From the NCBI GenBank assembly GCA_013397865.1, contig VZTI01004580.1:918326-982325 (forward strand): a stretch of DNA of 64,000 bases, given 5' to 3'. The notes under the pieces are model-generated. The model was not told where the DNA came from, did no database searches, and saw only the letters and a list, made by a program, of their open reading frames with translations. The translations under genes were made by a program, and so were the position numbers. Each line of letters starts with the position of its first letter. Within the stretch, counting starts at the first letter, position 1. Shown one piece after another: positions 1 through 13,933 of this stretch. This DNA is from Struthidea cinerea. Its lineage: Eukaryota; Chordata; Aves; Passeriformes; Corcoracidae.

Positions 1-3000
1 TCTAGCAAACCTTTTATTTAATGGTATTCATTTCTTCTTCCCCCTGTTCCTGTCAGCATTGTTGCACAGGATAAGCACAGTGACAGACTTTTAGGTGGTG
101 TAAAACAGAGCCTACATCTTCTTCAGGAAGGAAAATAATTATCAGCGAAGTTGGGGGTTGGAGAGTTCATTCATTCTCTAACTCTGATTCGGCAGAATAA
201 ACCCCCAACTCTGACAAGAAGTAAGGAGCAACAGTCTCAGTTGCTAACCCCTAGTTTCCATCTCCCTCCAGGGCATCTCAAGCTCAAAATCACGTCAGAC
301 ACTGATGCTTCTGCTGTGACCTTTTAGCTGGTGCTTACAGCTGTCTCTGCGCAGTAAGATTACAGAAGCAATATAGGAGCCTGAGGCAGAGAAAATAAAT
401 TCTTATAAAGCAATCAAAATTGTTACGCAAAAACGTAAGGTGGAGTGGGAAGATGTACATGAGAGAAGACAAGACATTAGGAATTCCTGAGAGGGTTGGG
501 GATTAGCTAACATTGGTGAAACAACTTTTTATGGTTTTTTTGGGCCTGGGTAAGTAGACGTGGAAGCATATATTGGCTGATAATGAAGTGTAAAGAGGAA
601 GTCATGGTAGCTATGAGAGTTAGGTTACAATTATGGGCATTTCAAGACATTTAATTCCCTTTGCTCCATGTTTTTTGGTTGTTTTGGTTTTTTTAAATGA
701 GAATTCTAGGTGTAAAGAAAGAAGGAGGCAGAAAGAACCAACTTTCTCTGCCAACGAAACCCATTTTGATCCCTGATATTTCATTTCATTCTCCATTTTC
801 TTGCCTACCAGAAATTCAACATGAACTTTGGAAGACATTAGTGTACCTATTTGTCTGAAACAACTGTGCTCTTTCTTCTTTGTTTTAATCCCTTTAACAG
901 CTGCTTTCCAGCAACTGAGAAAGAATTTATGTCTGCTAGATGTTAATTATTATGCTGCTCTCCTACTCCCCCCTCCATACCTACACCCTGATCCTGTTCT
1001 CCTTCATCATAAAAACACAACAACCTATGCTACATGGGTAGTATTACAGTAAAAATATTTCTACACACAGAGGTCCTTATCTAGTTATTGCTCAATAGTC
1101 TCTCAGGGAAACTTGACTTCAGTGGGAGCAGAGATTTCAGGTCGCGAACTGCAGAGCACAGGAATTCCCACGGAAATTTTATGTAGCAGATCAAGGTACT
1201 GAAGCCCCGCCAACATACTCTTGGGGGAATACTGACACCACAACTGAAACGTGTTGACTTCTCCCTCCGCTTAGGATATACTGCGAGATCAGAACCTACA
1301 TTTATATATCAGCTTAAGGCTGTAAAGCCTTTCATGATGCTTCAAGTTTGATAAAAACATGTTTGTTACTGTTTTAATATTGCTTTTAGCATGATCTTAT
1401 TTATAGACCTAATAGTAGATTTAAGATATCCTACAGGTGGAGTTGGTAGTACTGCCTACTATTAAACATTACTAACACTTCCACTTACAAGGCTCTGTAT
1501 TTAACAGCTTATAGCTTTGCCAGACCCGAATGGTTTGGGCTGCAATTTTACATGTTGCTCAGAAAATATAGCCTTAGGCTGGATTTTACTGGCAAGTATC
1601 AGCCAAAATTGTGCAACTGTTCATCTTTCTTCAAGAACAAAACTGAGAAAATTAGGTATTTTTTGCCACGTTAAAAGTACACAGACATTTTCTTGGAGAA
1701 GCTGCAAGCCTGTGCTACAAGACGTATTGGAAATACAGTGAAAATTATGTTTTCTTACATGAAACTTGCTTTCACTGCTTTCCACCAAATCTAGACAAAG
1801 TTTTATGAGATAAACTTCTATGACATCATAGATTAAATGGGCTCAGCAGGAACAGCTTCTGTTTTAAGAGCTAGACAGCACCAGTTCTGTCCTCATTGAA
1901 CAGTCTTAAACTTCTCACATCTCCTATACTGCTGGTCTTTCAGAGTTGGAAAGAGGGTATCTTCCAGATTCCCTCTCTTTGGGCACAGACTTGGTATAGA
2001 ATCTAGGCAATAAAAAGTAAGCTGAAACATGAACTTGGATGGGAGGAAGCATAGAGGAGAAATGGTCTGCTAAGAATTGGAGAGGGGGCAAAGACAGACC
2101 AGGGAAGGGAATGACACTCTGAAAATGAGAGAAAGAAGGTTTAAATCTTTGCTGGAGGAAGGAAAGTGGGCCTGGATGAATTACTTGGATTAAGAGGCCC
2201 AGAAGAATCAGTGCAGTCATAGGAACATGTTGGAGAAGGTGAGACATGAAGTGACAAGTTGAGAGTTATAACAGACTTTTTTTAGCCTGCAATTGATACC
2301 AAGCTTCCTAAGCCTCATCCTTTGCTGTTGCCAGATAGTAGCTGTGAAACCCATTGGTGATCTATAATGCAGTTTTCTTCTTCACAGCTGGTCTCTATAA
2401 ATTATGCCAATTTATTTCTGCTATAAATTATTTAACTGCTTGACAGTACCCTGCTGTGCCCAGCAATGATATATGATGAAATACCTCTATTTCTTTTACA
2501 AGAAATAGGAAATCAGGTCTGGTCAGAAATGGGTACTGTGGTTTAAGATGACACTGCCCTCTAAACCAGAAATTTGGTTTCCTCTGGTGGCTTTACCTGT
2601 ACCGATGGCTCCATCATCCCTAAAAGGAGAGCCTAAAAATGTCTCTACCATATTTAGTTTGAATTCTGGTGAGTTTTTGGTGAAAAAGGCTCAGACCTGA
2701 CCCATGTTGCACTTACATGACAAGGAGCATTAGCACAATCCAGTCACCCAGCTCATTATTACAGCAATATCCAGCTAGGACATGGCCTAAAATACAATGA
2801 AAGAATTTGAATACTTCATAGCCTAGAAATCATTACTAGGTAGGAAAATGATAAATAGGGAGGCCTTTGTTAATTTATTTGGTTCTATGATGATACAGTG
2901 GGCTTGTGGAAAATGTTGGTCGATGTCAATGGAAGGAAAATGCTTGTGCTCAAAGAATTATTTCCTAAGATTTCAGTGCCTGATTTTAGTCTCTATATTT

Positions 3001-5292
3001 GCTTGTGATCTTTTAAAAGATTCTGCATCTGATGACACATACAATTCCCTAAAATATTACTTGTTCCTTGTGTATTATTTTTTCATCACACTAGAAATCC
3101 TTACTTTAGTTCCCGATCTAAGAAAGTTTACTCTGGATACCAGAATTTATACAGCCCACTGAACACAGTTCAGTGTTCAGTTCTGTATTTTCAAAACCAA
3201 AGTAGAAAATTACAAACCATTCTGGGTACCTTTTCCGAATTTTGTATACCAAACCAAAAAACCACAGATTTGTTTGTGGTTGGAAAAACCTAAGGTGCTA
3301 TTTCAGTGCTATTTCACCTACAGTTGAGGTTAGGAAGAGTCAGTCACTGTTTTTTCCAGTTTGGCTTGGCCTCTGACTTTGTACAGTCACTCTGTGTCAC
3401 ACCAGTGCCAGCAGAGCTTTCCTTTTCATTCAGCATCAAACACCAAAAACTCAGCTCCATGGAATTAAATTCTTCCTCTTGCTTACAGCAGAAAGGTTGA
3501 AGCTTGCTTGAGTTAAAGCAGGGTATATTTTGTCTTTGCTCTCCAAGGCTTCCTACTGCAAGGCTCGACAGAAAGGTGACTTGCTAGAATTCTGATCAAG
3601 CACTGCTGGTTTAGGATTTTCTTAGAAAATCTTTTCATCTTTCTGAAATGGAGGAAATCTGAGGAGATCAATTTTCAGAGGAGGAAATGATTCACAAACT
3701 TAGAAGTCTAGATGCCTAGATGCTTCCTGCCCTATGCCCATCTGGGTTCCAGGCAGAAGCCATTCCTCCAGCTTTGCCCAAAGAGGTCCACTTTAGAGAG
3801 ATTCCTAATCTTCAAGACGACAGAATATGGTTTGTGTATGTAGTATGAGTTTTCCTCCCATACGCCCTTCAAAGACTTTTCAGTGCAGATTTTATCTGTG
3901 CTAGAATGGACCAAAACACAAGACTCCCTGCTCCACACCAGCCACAAGCTGCGTACTGCTTCTGGCTTTGTTACCTGTTGGACCTTGGATTCCTGCTGGC
4001 TTAGTGCAGAGAGCTCCAGTTCTCCCCAGCCCAGCCCAGGAGGCCAGAGCACTGGTATCTGGCATGAACAGCACGGCTGAATGCCCCTCATTCAGTGCCT
4101 GTCTGGACCAGCTCCTTCCCTGGTAAGAGCTTAAAGCATAAGACTCGTAAAACAAGGGAACCACTTTTGACTTGAGGAGTACTGTTTTTAAAGAAAAGCA
4201 TTAAGCATTATTCTTTCAAAAACCAGATGTAAACCTCTAGCCACGGAAGAACCTCCAAACTCTAAAATGTATGGATACATCATTCTGTAGGCTTGAATCC
4301 AGAGTCTATGCTCTGGAGAGGGGTAGTATTTATAACACATAAAAACCCCATTCTTAGTTTTTCCTGTTGGTTAGCATTAACCTTCTCCTTGCTTAATACA
4401 TGTGTTATGTACTTTGCAAGATGTCCAATTCTCCCCCTGCTCTTCAAAGGAGCCTATGTACTTTCATACACGGTTATTCTTTGTACTCAGAGGGTCAATG
4501 AATTAAAATGAATTTCTCTTAGGAAAACCACCTATGGGCTACATCCATATCATTAAATTTCTTGTCTGTGTATGTAACAAAATTCGGTATCTCAATTTAC
4601 CTGGCTTATTTAAAACATCCAGAGACCAAAATCTTACCCTCAAAATAGAAAAACAATTTATAGCGTGACAAGCAGAATGTTTACAAAACACATAACGGAA
4701 TCAAAACACTGATTTTTTTTGGATACAGAAATGGAGACATAAAGGCCCTTTATAGCAGAGTCACAGCAAACCACTGGCTGGAGCACTGCACTTTGTGATT
4801 CCCAATTAATTCTGTTTCATCCAGCCACTGAAGCCACCCAGCATACTCTGATGAAATCTGTGCAACTGATTTGCCAGTGTAAGTGGAAGAACCAGCTCAG
4901 TCTATACTCACTTCTCCTTAGTGTGAACGGGATTACAGAGACAAATACTATCACACATATCAACCTTTTCCAGTTATTGCCCTAAGTGTTGCAAATGCCT
5001 TACCACAAGAAATGAAATTTCTATTAGGATTCCCTCAACCACATCAGTTATCACTGAATGATAAAAGGATATATTGTTAATCTCAAATTCCCTAAGACAT
5101 AGGGGAATGTTTTGCTGATAGAATAATAAAAGGATTACGTATTACTGATAATTTGCCCTTTTCCTACCCTATTTAAGATGCTACTGGCTACTCAAAAGTG
5201 CAGAATACTTTGCTAAGAAGACCTTTGCTCTTTCTGTGCCATCTAAAGTCTGTTATCGACCTGTTGGCTATGAGGAAATACTAAAACATTTC
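1..5292. other. Intergenic, nothing recognised
   Basis: AT-rich DNA on the 3' side of HTRA3. Open frames up to 119 codons occur, but none shows a known domain, a splice context or a codon pattern that supports coding. Confidence 0.6.
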
Positions 5293-5678
5293 ATTGTTCA
5301 GCCTGGAGAAGAGAAGGCTTCGGGAGACCTAGTTGTGGTCTTCCATTACCTGAAGGGAGCCTACAAGGAAGATTGAGAGAGATTATTTACAGGAGCTTGT
5401 AGTGACAGGACCAGGGATAATGGCTTTAAGCTGCAGGAGAGTAGGTTAAGTTTATATGTTTGGAAGAATCCTCACTGTGAGGGTGATGAGACACTGGAAC
5501 ATGTTGCCCAGAGAAGTCATGTATGCACCACTCCCGGAAGTGTTTAAGGACTGCTTAGATGGAGTTTTGAGCAACCCAGTCCAGCGAAAGGCAATCACTG
5601 TCTGTGGCAGGGGTGTTGGAAACAGATGATCTTTACAGTCCCTTCCAACTCAAGTCATTCTATGATTCATTCTATGAT
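5293..5678 (+). mobile_element. CR1 LINE, 5'-truncated 3' end
   Basis: The CR1 landmarks appear in order: TTCAGCCTGGAGAAGAGAAGG, ACACTGGAACATGTTGCCC, CAGTCCCTTCCAACTCAAG, and a terminal ATTCTATGAT-type repeat. The copy is moderately diverged and covers only the 3' end, the usual state of avian CR1. It has no coding capacity. Confidence 0.9.
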
Positions 5679-8600
5679 CTGGCTTTTTGTTCTAAAAACC
5701 AACAGATTACCCACCGCCACCAAATCCACTTCTATCACAATCTTTAATCTCATACTATCAAGAAAGTTACATGTTCCAAAGTATGAAATCTTAATCATAT
5801 GGAACAAGTAAAAAAGGAGGCTCAGACATTTAAGAAGGCTATGTATTTTCGGGCTGTCATCAGGTACTACATTGCTGGTTGTTCTGGGTTGTCTTCAAAT
5901 CTCTCTGTGCTTCAAATCTTGACTTCAAAACTTCAGTAACACCACCACTTAGACATATTTCAAGAATTTGTATCTAAAGTATGTCATGCTAATAGATGCC
6001 ATTAATAAGTATCCAGGTAAAAAATTAGAATTGCATCATCACATATTTGAGTCATACAAGTTTGAAACAATTGTCCTTTTACACAATAGAGAATTACAGG
6101 AATAAAAAAAAAATGCTGTCTAATACCTTTAAAATGGTGACACAACAATTATTTCACCTTCAATACTTTGAAAGGCAAATAACACCACTTCAGTTCTGAA
6201 TATACTGAGTGTTTATGAAAAACTATGAACGCAACAAAATCTGTCAGAGTCTCTTGCATCATTTTCGTCTTTCTGTGCTTGTATTGTTTATACCCCCGTT
6301 AGTTTCTCTCTCCCTGACTCAGACATGCATCATCGCTATTTCTGGGAAAATATTATTGACATTTTGTCCTTGGGTGTCTGACACTTGTGGGGGGTGGGGC
6401 AGGGCGAGACTATCTAATGCATGGAATGTAGGTCATAAAAAGCTGAGGGCAGTCAAGTTGTTTTTGAACCAGAAATCAGACTTGAATGGGTAAATAAAAA
6501 ATTAGATGGCTTCATGAGATTTAATTTTAGATACTTCACTGAAACACCACAGCTGCTCTGCTGGAGCAATCTTTTCTGGAGGCAATGAGCTGAGTGTTCT
6601 AACAATGGCTTAGTGCTGGTAGGCAAACTGGGAAAAAGTCAGCAATTAAATAGAACACCTTTTTCCCTCTGCAGAAATATTGAGGAACTGAACTTTCCTC
6701 TCCTGCAATTCAGCTTGCGCATGCACAGAAACTGCAAGGTACATGCTACAGCTTAGACACTACCTCACCACCTCCAACCCCATCCAAGGCAATTCGTAAA
6801 GAGCACTTCACATTACGGACAAAGGAATTTGGGACAGTTGGAAAGTGCTTCACAAGTTTTTTCCATTCCAATTCTTCATTCTGGGCGGTCCTTACCAGAC
6901 CCTGCTCTGGGTTTTGGCTCTTCTCTACCCAAAGCTGGCCAGAATAATTTCAGTTATATAACATTTGCCAGACACTCCTCTGTTCTTCAGACTGTTTCTT
7001 TTCACCACATTACCCCGGATTTCCAATTTGCCTAATAGCATTTTATCCCCTTGCTACTTTACCAAATTCTCTCCTTGGTTGTCATTATCTCTGTGGGAAT
7101 CTCTACAAATATTTAAAATTATTCCCATATCCCCAACTCCTACTTCAGAACTCTAAAGTTAATGCATAATGCTGCTCTCTCCCTGGTCACACTTGAACGG
7201 GTACCCAACAACAGTTACAAAGGGAGACATTCATATCTCAGCCATTGGAATCTTTCTTAGGAAGCTCTCATTTCCCATAGAGTCAGTGGAGAATGCTGCT
7301 TTTTCTAACTTTGGTACTAGGCATAGGGAATACCCTTAAACAATCCTAAATGTGTGACACAGAGGCTTTAGAAGCACTCATGTAGGAAACATAATTTTCT
7401 TCTAGGAAAGCAGAAACCTCTCTTTTATGGCTCTGTGTTCCATCTAAATTTTTGAGGAACTAGGAGGAGTGACGACTTGCAGGGCATAAAAACACTGCTG
7501 TTGATCTGTGTTATTTGTCCTTTTGATGTTCTTCTCCCCTCCCTCTGCCCTTATCCAGTGCTGCGTGAAGAGCAGGTGTTGGTCATAGCCTGGGCACGAT
7601 CTTGAACCCACATCTCACTCATGCCCTGAAGCTGGCCTTGCATCTTTAATTCCTAATGGCAGCCAGGTGGTTACTGAGTGTTTTGAAGACCACTGACCCT
7701 AGAGATTTCCAAACCAATGTTTACGCAAATGGGAGGCGCAGGATGTTTAACGTCTGTCTGCTACACTTCTACTGCAGTCACCAGAAACCATGCAATCCTC
7801 TATCATTATTTAATAGCTCATTTGAGAATAGCAGAATGATTCCCCTTTCAACAGCTGATGTCCAGAAATGCAAGATTACATGTCTTCAGTCACCTATTGA
7901 CAGCTTACAAGAAAGTAAATTATGAAAGGTCTTTGTGGGGTTGGAAATTTCTGATTGCAGAAGCCCAATCTTAAATGAAACACCATAAAACACTACTAGG
8001 GAATAAAAGACATTCTTTCAGAGTTACAGACAAATGCATATTGCAGGTAATTTCTCAGTAAAAGTGCCTACTAGGAATCCTCAACTTTGTCTGCAAATGT
8101 AATAATGTCCAGGAGAGGAAGTAATGTTGGAGATAAATGATGCAGGAGGATCTCTGCTGTGACAATGAGAAAAAAGATACCATTTGAAAATATATGATCT
8201 TACTCCATCTGATTTTTAACAATATTAGGAAAGGATTAAGAAGAATAAATTTTAAAGTATCAGTTCAGATGTACATATGTTGTAGTAGATCAAATTAGCC
8301 CTTACAAAGACTTGAAGGGAACAGTTGCAAAGGGTAGATCAGATCAGGATGTTAGCAAAAAAGAGAAAAAAATTTTGCATATAAAGGTCTCACCTGAGAA
8401 TAACATATTCAAGGCCCAGACATTCTGGATTTTCCTGTAATATCCAAAGCATATGACAAGAAAATGTACTAAAATGTCATTCAGTCCAAGAGAAAGAATT
8501 TGGATGGATGCACTGGTTGAACATAATAGGACTCCAGATATGAGTGAGGCTGTCAGGATAAGTTTTCCTGAGTAAGTACTTCACAGAGAAGAAGAATTCA

Positions 8601-11600
8601 GAGGTAAAGCAATTAAGAATGCCTGCACCAAATTGGAGAGACGAGGTAAATCAGACGTTTCAATTACTGACTTGGCTGTATTTCACATGTGCTTTATCAC
8701 TTGGTTTACTATCAATAAGCAAATGAAATTATTAAGGACAACATAGAATGCAAAATAAACCTTTATTAAAGAAACCTAAAAAATTATTATATCCAATCCA
8801 GTAAGGCTTAATACTGAAAAGTATCAGACTGCTAACTGCTATCCCAGTTGTTCAGTTAGAGCCTGAACTGCAATGTTTGAAAATTAACAGACTCCCACAG
8901 GAAAGCAGAATTTCAAAATACAGTGCTGTTGCATGTCTTTTTCCACTTGATCTACCTGATATAAACTAGTAGAATAAAGGCAGATTGCAAGTGGGTTTGA
9001 AACTTTAAAATCTGGATATGTTATTAAATGCAGACAATAAGCAGTAGCAAGCACATGGGGAAAATTCTACACTTCAAGCCATGACTTTTTTGATTCAATA
9101 ACATTTTTGCAGCTCCGCTCTTTATATAAACTGAGACTCCTCAAGTTCCTCTGCCCCTTCTGCAATTCTCTGATGATACAGTCTGCAAACAGGCTAAGTA
9201 CCAAAGCCCTCAAATACTCATACCAGTTCTTCAAACCCTTTGAAAGCCAAGGCTCTTTTAGCTTTTCCCTTGACAAGAACTAGCTGGACACACCAGCTGC
9301 TCAGACCTGAAAAAGGGCTTTTTGAAGCAAAACATACGAGTATATCAAATATTCAAAATGAGACTGCAGCACATACAGACTGCCTGAAAATTAGGGATAA
9401 ATCAGAGCTGTGACACCTATAATGGTATTTGTATTATACAGGCAATATTAGCAATTGGCAGCGTCTTGGTTTAAACAATCAATCAGCCATCTCTTTGACT
9501 TGGCTCACTATTAGGTGACCTAGTTAAAGAAAATGCAAGACTGACAAGTTCTCAAATTGATAAGAGGTTTACACTTAAAACCAATTCATGGCAGATTTTG
9601 CCACACAGTAGATAACTTGCCTACCTGCTAATGGCATATGTCATTCCTTGACAGTTGCAGTTTATTATACACTCTCTTCTGATAAAAATAAGAACAGATT
9701 TTTAAAGCTGTATCTCTAGAAACTTTCTGCTTTCCAATGGTTTAATATGTGAGGGAAACAGAAACCTGCTTTCCACTGGAGTGGAAGGCAGGTGGGATGG
9801 CAGTATACATATGGGACTCTAGAAATAACAGGAAAAGCAAGGTCTTGCCTGGCCAGTATTGCAGTTGCTCTCCATTTTTACATTTTTCCTCCATAATACG
9901 GCTGAAAGCCACTGAGAAGACTTCTCCCTGGCTGCCTGCTCTATCTGTGCTGTGGAATGAATACAATCACTAGAGCAGAAAGACTGGACACAGCTCTCAT
10001 GCTGATACTAATGAGGTTCCTGGTATAATTTCCATACCCGCTCTAAGCTGATGCTATAAATAACAATCAATGCAACCTTACATGGCTAAGTCTTGATAAA
10101 GTTTCTGATGGTGCCAAAATATCCTATTTCTCTGCTTGCCAGCTGCTTTCAATAAAGTGACTTCTATCATATGGAGCTGTGTTTGCATTACCCTCCTCTC
10201 CCTGAGCTGCTTACAGTGATGCTTACAGTTGGGTCAAACTTTTTCCCGTCTTGCCCTTTTGCCTCTGTATAAAATGTAGGCTCATTATTCTCTGGAGCCA
10301 CCCACAAAGAAGAAAGGATGTGTATATACCACCTCTTTCTGAAAGCATTTCACATTGATTTAAGACTTTCTTCCATTCAGGGCTCACTTGCACTGCTCTT
10401 AGCGAAAGTTCTCTAAAAACAGCCAGTAACAAGGACAAATAAAAAGAAAGTCAAGTGGAAGGAAAAGAGCTCTAAAGCTGACAATAACACTGGGATCTTT
10501 TGTCCTAGTCTTACCACAGCTGCATGGACATTATATAGATGCAGAGATGGAGCAGTAGATTGAAGTTTGGATGTTTCTCAGGATTGATAGCACTTGAGGA
10601 GAAAAATTTCAATATTGCAATACAGGACCCCAATATCTAATCTCAGTTAAGACTTATTTCAGATAGCTTCTCAGACACCAGTTCTCATAATCCAGTCTGG
10701 TTTTTGGGTTTTTCCCTTGGGGCAGGAATCATACAGAACTCACAGGACGCTGAGTAAGAAAATCCAGTTTTCCCAACTCTTATTTCCAGTGCAATTGGGT
10801 AATGTATTTGTTGTCATTCAGGAGAGGGATCTGTTCAGAGCTTAAAGGTCAACTGGTCTGAATGGAACTAAATTCTTCTCCTGAGTGGAAAGGAAGAACT
10901 AGAAGACATGGAAAAAAACAACCAACCAACCAACCAACAAAACCTGAGCCTTTCCATAGTGTTCAAGTTCCAGTAAGTACAAAAGTGAAGCAATTACTGT
11001 CCCTTCTTCCTCTTAATGAGTAAGCACAAGGCTGAGTGCAGCACATCTGCTGGATGGGATAGTCTGACAGACACTGCTCAGAGCCCACACTGGGAGAAGG
11101 CCTCCAACAAATCAAGGGAGCTGAGGTGGAGATGAGGGTTTCCACGCAAGCCATAGGACTGACCCCAGAATTGCTCAGTCCATGACTACCCACGTTCACT
11201 GGCTTCTTCTGTGGCTCCACTGTTGCACTCCGGCCTGTCAGAAAATTTCACAGATGAAGTCTTTTACTATTGATGAGGGAGAAGTAGTAAAAAAATGTGT
11301 GTTCCCACACTCTTGCTTGTGTGTTAAGCCGTATGCCAGGCAGGCAAAAAATCTCAGACTAAATTTTCAAAGCTTTTGGGAAATCTATCAAGCCACAAAC
11401 CTAGGCTAAGTCAGAGTGAGTGTGTGAGTCAATGCACTTATTTAGAGCTCAGCAGAGGCTGGGCTACAGGCTGTGCACACAGAGAGACGAGTCAGTTGTT
11501 GCTCTGAAGCAGTTCCAGTCCGCAGTAGGAAAGGAGACCCAAATCACTGTGGTACATGCAGCAGTACATGTTTAGTTTTCTAAAGGGAATTTGGATTCAT

Positions 11601-12593
11601 TTGTGCCCCAGAAAGGAAAATCCTAAGAATAGTCTTATCAGAACTATGTCTACTTTATTTGGAACTGGAAAGTAGGGTTGTAAAGGTTTTTTTCTGAGAT
11701 CTGATAACTCTTTACTAAAGGATAGAATTTTATTACATGCTATTGAAGATGGATTAAAGCTATTCTATTGGAGTCTTCTTAAACTTCCATTATCGGTCAT
11801 ACTACCTTCTGTATCACCATAAATGGATTTAGAAAAGTAACTGGAAAAAGATCTGATCTAATTGCAGAAGTAAATACAGGCTCAAGATTCAAGACTATGA
11901 TGTTATGGGTTACTTTTTCAGTTTTCAGCCAAAGATTTTAAAAAGCAATCTTATGAAAGGCCACCACTAATTGGGAGATTCTCCCAGAGGAACAAAATAT
12001 CTGCTGTAACAAAACAGTTGCCACAATTTGTAGAGTTAAAAAGAGATATCTGTTTCATATTCAATTCTTGTTTGAACAATAAGATAGTGTTGCAAGAGAT
12101 GTCATAACAATAATTTCATTGTGTATCAAAAAATGTGTCTCCAGGCTATAAGAGGCAAGGGGCAACACTGAAGTCGACTGTTTCTATCAGTACACTGAGC
12201 TCCAAAATAAATGTTATGAAACTGGCTTTGGTGTGATTAAATTTTATCTTACTGCTGCATCAGTACCAAAAATATGATTTTGTTAGTTCTGTATTTATAC
12301 AGCAGAGGTAAACTGACAAACTCTTACAATATTAGAGACTGGGACAAGATTTTTCTATTGCATCTTATTCTAATTATACACTGGATCTAGTATTTCGAAT
12401 TGAAGGTTATTTTAATTCTTGAGATACCCCTCCATTAACCTAAGAAAAAAGTAGTATGACATGTAGGCTGTTTCTGCAGGACTGTGTGCTCTGTTTTCTC
12501 TTTCAGGTAATTGCAGTTACTTGTGACTTTATATTTCTCACTGCAACAGCAGCATTCGCCCTCTATTTAGTCGAAAAGCCTTCACCATTTAGG
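5679..12593. other. Intergenic, no gene recognised
   Basis: AT-rich sequence with short open frames of under 95 codons. The only structure I see is the (CCAA)n tract at 10919-10940. Confidence 0.6.
10919..10940. repeat. (CCAA)n microsatellite
   Basis: About five units of CAAC/CCAA after an A-rich run. Confidence 0.9.
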
Positions 12594-13136
12594 AAATGCC
12601 AATACCCCTGTGCTCAGCGCTGGTGAGGTCACACCTCAAATTCTATGTTCAGTTTTGGGCCCTTCACAACAAGAAAGACTCTGAGGGGCTGGAGCAAGCT
12701 CAGAGAAGGGCAATGGAGCTGGGGAAGGATCTGGAGCACGAGTCTGATGAGGAGCAGCTGAGGGAGCTGGGGGTGCTCAGCCTGGAGAAAAGGAGACTCA
12801 GGAGGGACCTCACCACTCACTACAACCATCTGAAAGGAGGTTGTAGCCAGGAAGGTTCAGCCCCTTCTCCCACATAACCAGTTACAGGACAAGAGGAAAC
12901 AGCCTCAAGTTATGCCAGGGGACGTCTAGATTGTATATTAGGAAAAATTTCATTATGGAAAGGGTTATCAAGCACTGGAACTGGCTGCCCAGGGAAGTGG
13001 TGGAGTCACCATCCCTGGAAGTATTTAAAAAAAAATGCAGATGTGACACCCATGGCCTTGGCAGTGCTGGGTCAGTGGTTTGACTCAGTGATCTTGGAGG
13101 ACTTTTCCAAACTTAGTGATTCTTTGAGTCTACGAT
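12594..13136 (+). mobile_element. CR1 LINE, longest copy in the window
   Basis: It starts near CTGTGCTCAGCGCTGGTGAGG and runs through GTTCAGTTTTGGGCCCTTCAC, GGAGGTTGTAGCCAGGAAGG and TGGCTGCCCAGGGAAGTGGTG. It ends at a worn terminal repeat (GATTCTTTGAGTCTACGATT). About 540 bp of the reverse-transcriptase end and 3' UTR survive. A 93-codon open frame inside it is a relic of the element, not a host gene. Confidence 0.92.
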
Positions 13137-13912
13137 TAAAATTCAGGATCCACCTAAGCTGTCCTAAAATTCATCCTGATCAGGGCAAAACTCTGATTTG
13201 AGGACAGCATTTTCTTAGATGTTAAACTTACTCTGTTTTATTTAGCTAAAAAGTACAGCCCATTACACAATTCTATTATTTTTACCAATTGTATGCATTT
13301 CTTGAGAAGAGCATTAGGGAATAACACCCAGTGAATGCATAGTCACATTTTTATTTATTACCACAATAAGGTGAAGTCAGGTAAGGACAGAATGGAAAAA
13401 GACATAAAATAGAATAGGATAGCATTGAATAGGACAGGCCAAGCCAGGCCAGGCAAGGCCAGAACTAGATTGTCCTCCATTCGGTTTGATGTACCTGTAA
13501 TTTGATTCTTGCAAAGGGATCTGAACACTTCTAGCTTTGTTTCTTCAGAAGGGGTCAACTTAGTAATTTATACAGATCTTAAAACTGGCAGTATATTTTC
13601 CAGCTGGCCACTTGGCTCAAATCCAGGTCACTCCTTCACATAAAATTATAGGTATTTCATGACAGATGCAAAAGGACTTTGTTGCTCTTAGACCAGATCT
13701 CAACAGCCTGTAACTTACCACAAAGACCAGTACCTTGTTTGTACTTGCAACAAATATGGAAGGGATTGACTGGTGTCTGGATTTACTCCTTGTCTTTTTC
13801 ATATTGCTTCTCAGTCTCATGACTGACAATAAAGTCCACCAGTATTTATCAGATAATAGGGGTTTTTCTCACCAAAAAAAAAAAAAAAAAAAAAAAGTTT
13901 TTTTTTAGGAAA

Positions 13913-13933
13913 NNNNNNNNNNNNNNNNNNNNN
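13913..13933. other. Assembly gap of 21 N
   Basis: The unresolved bases lie between two runs of exactly 23 A (13874-13896 and 13967-13989). Each run is followed by nearly the same text, AGTTT-n-TTTTTAGGAAA. The sequence around it is unreliable. Confidence 0.99.

Noticed and set aside
2848..3162. 104-codon plus frame as a possible exon or small gene
   Set aside because: AT-rich, no known domain, no supporting splice or promoter signals.
12596..12877. 93-codon frame rich in Glu/Leu/Arg
   Set aside because: It is a relic inside the CR1 element at 12594-13136; the text matches CR1 consensus phrases.
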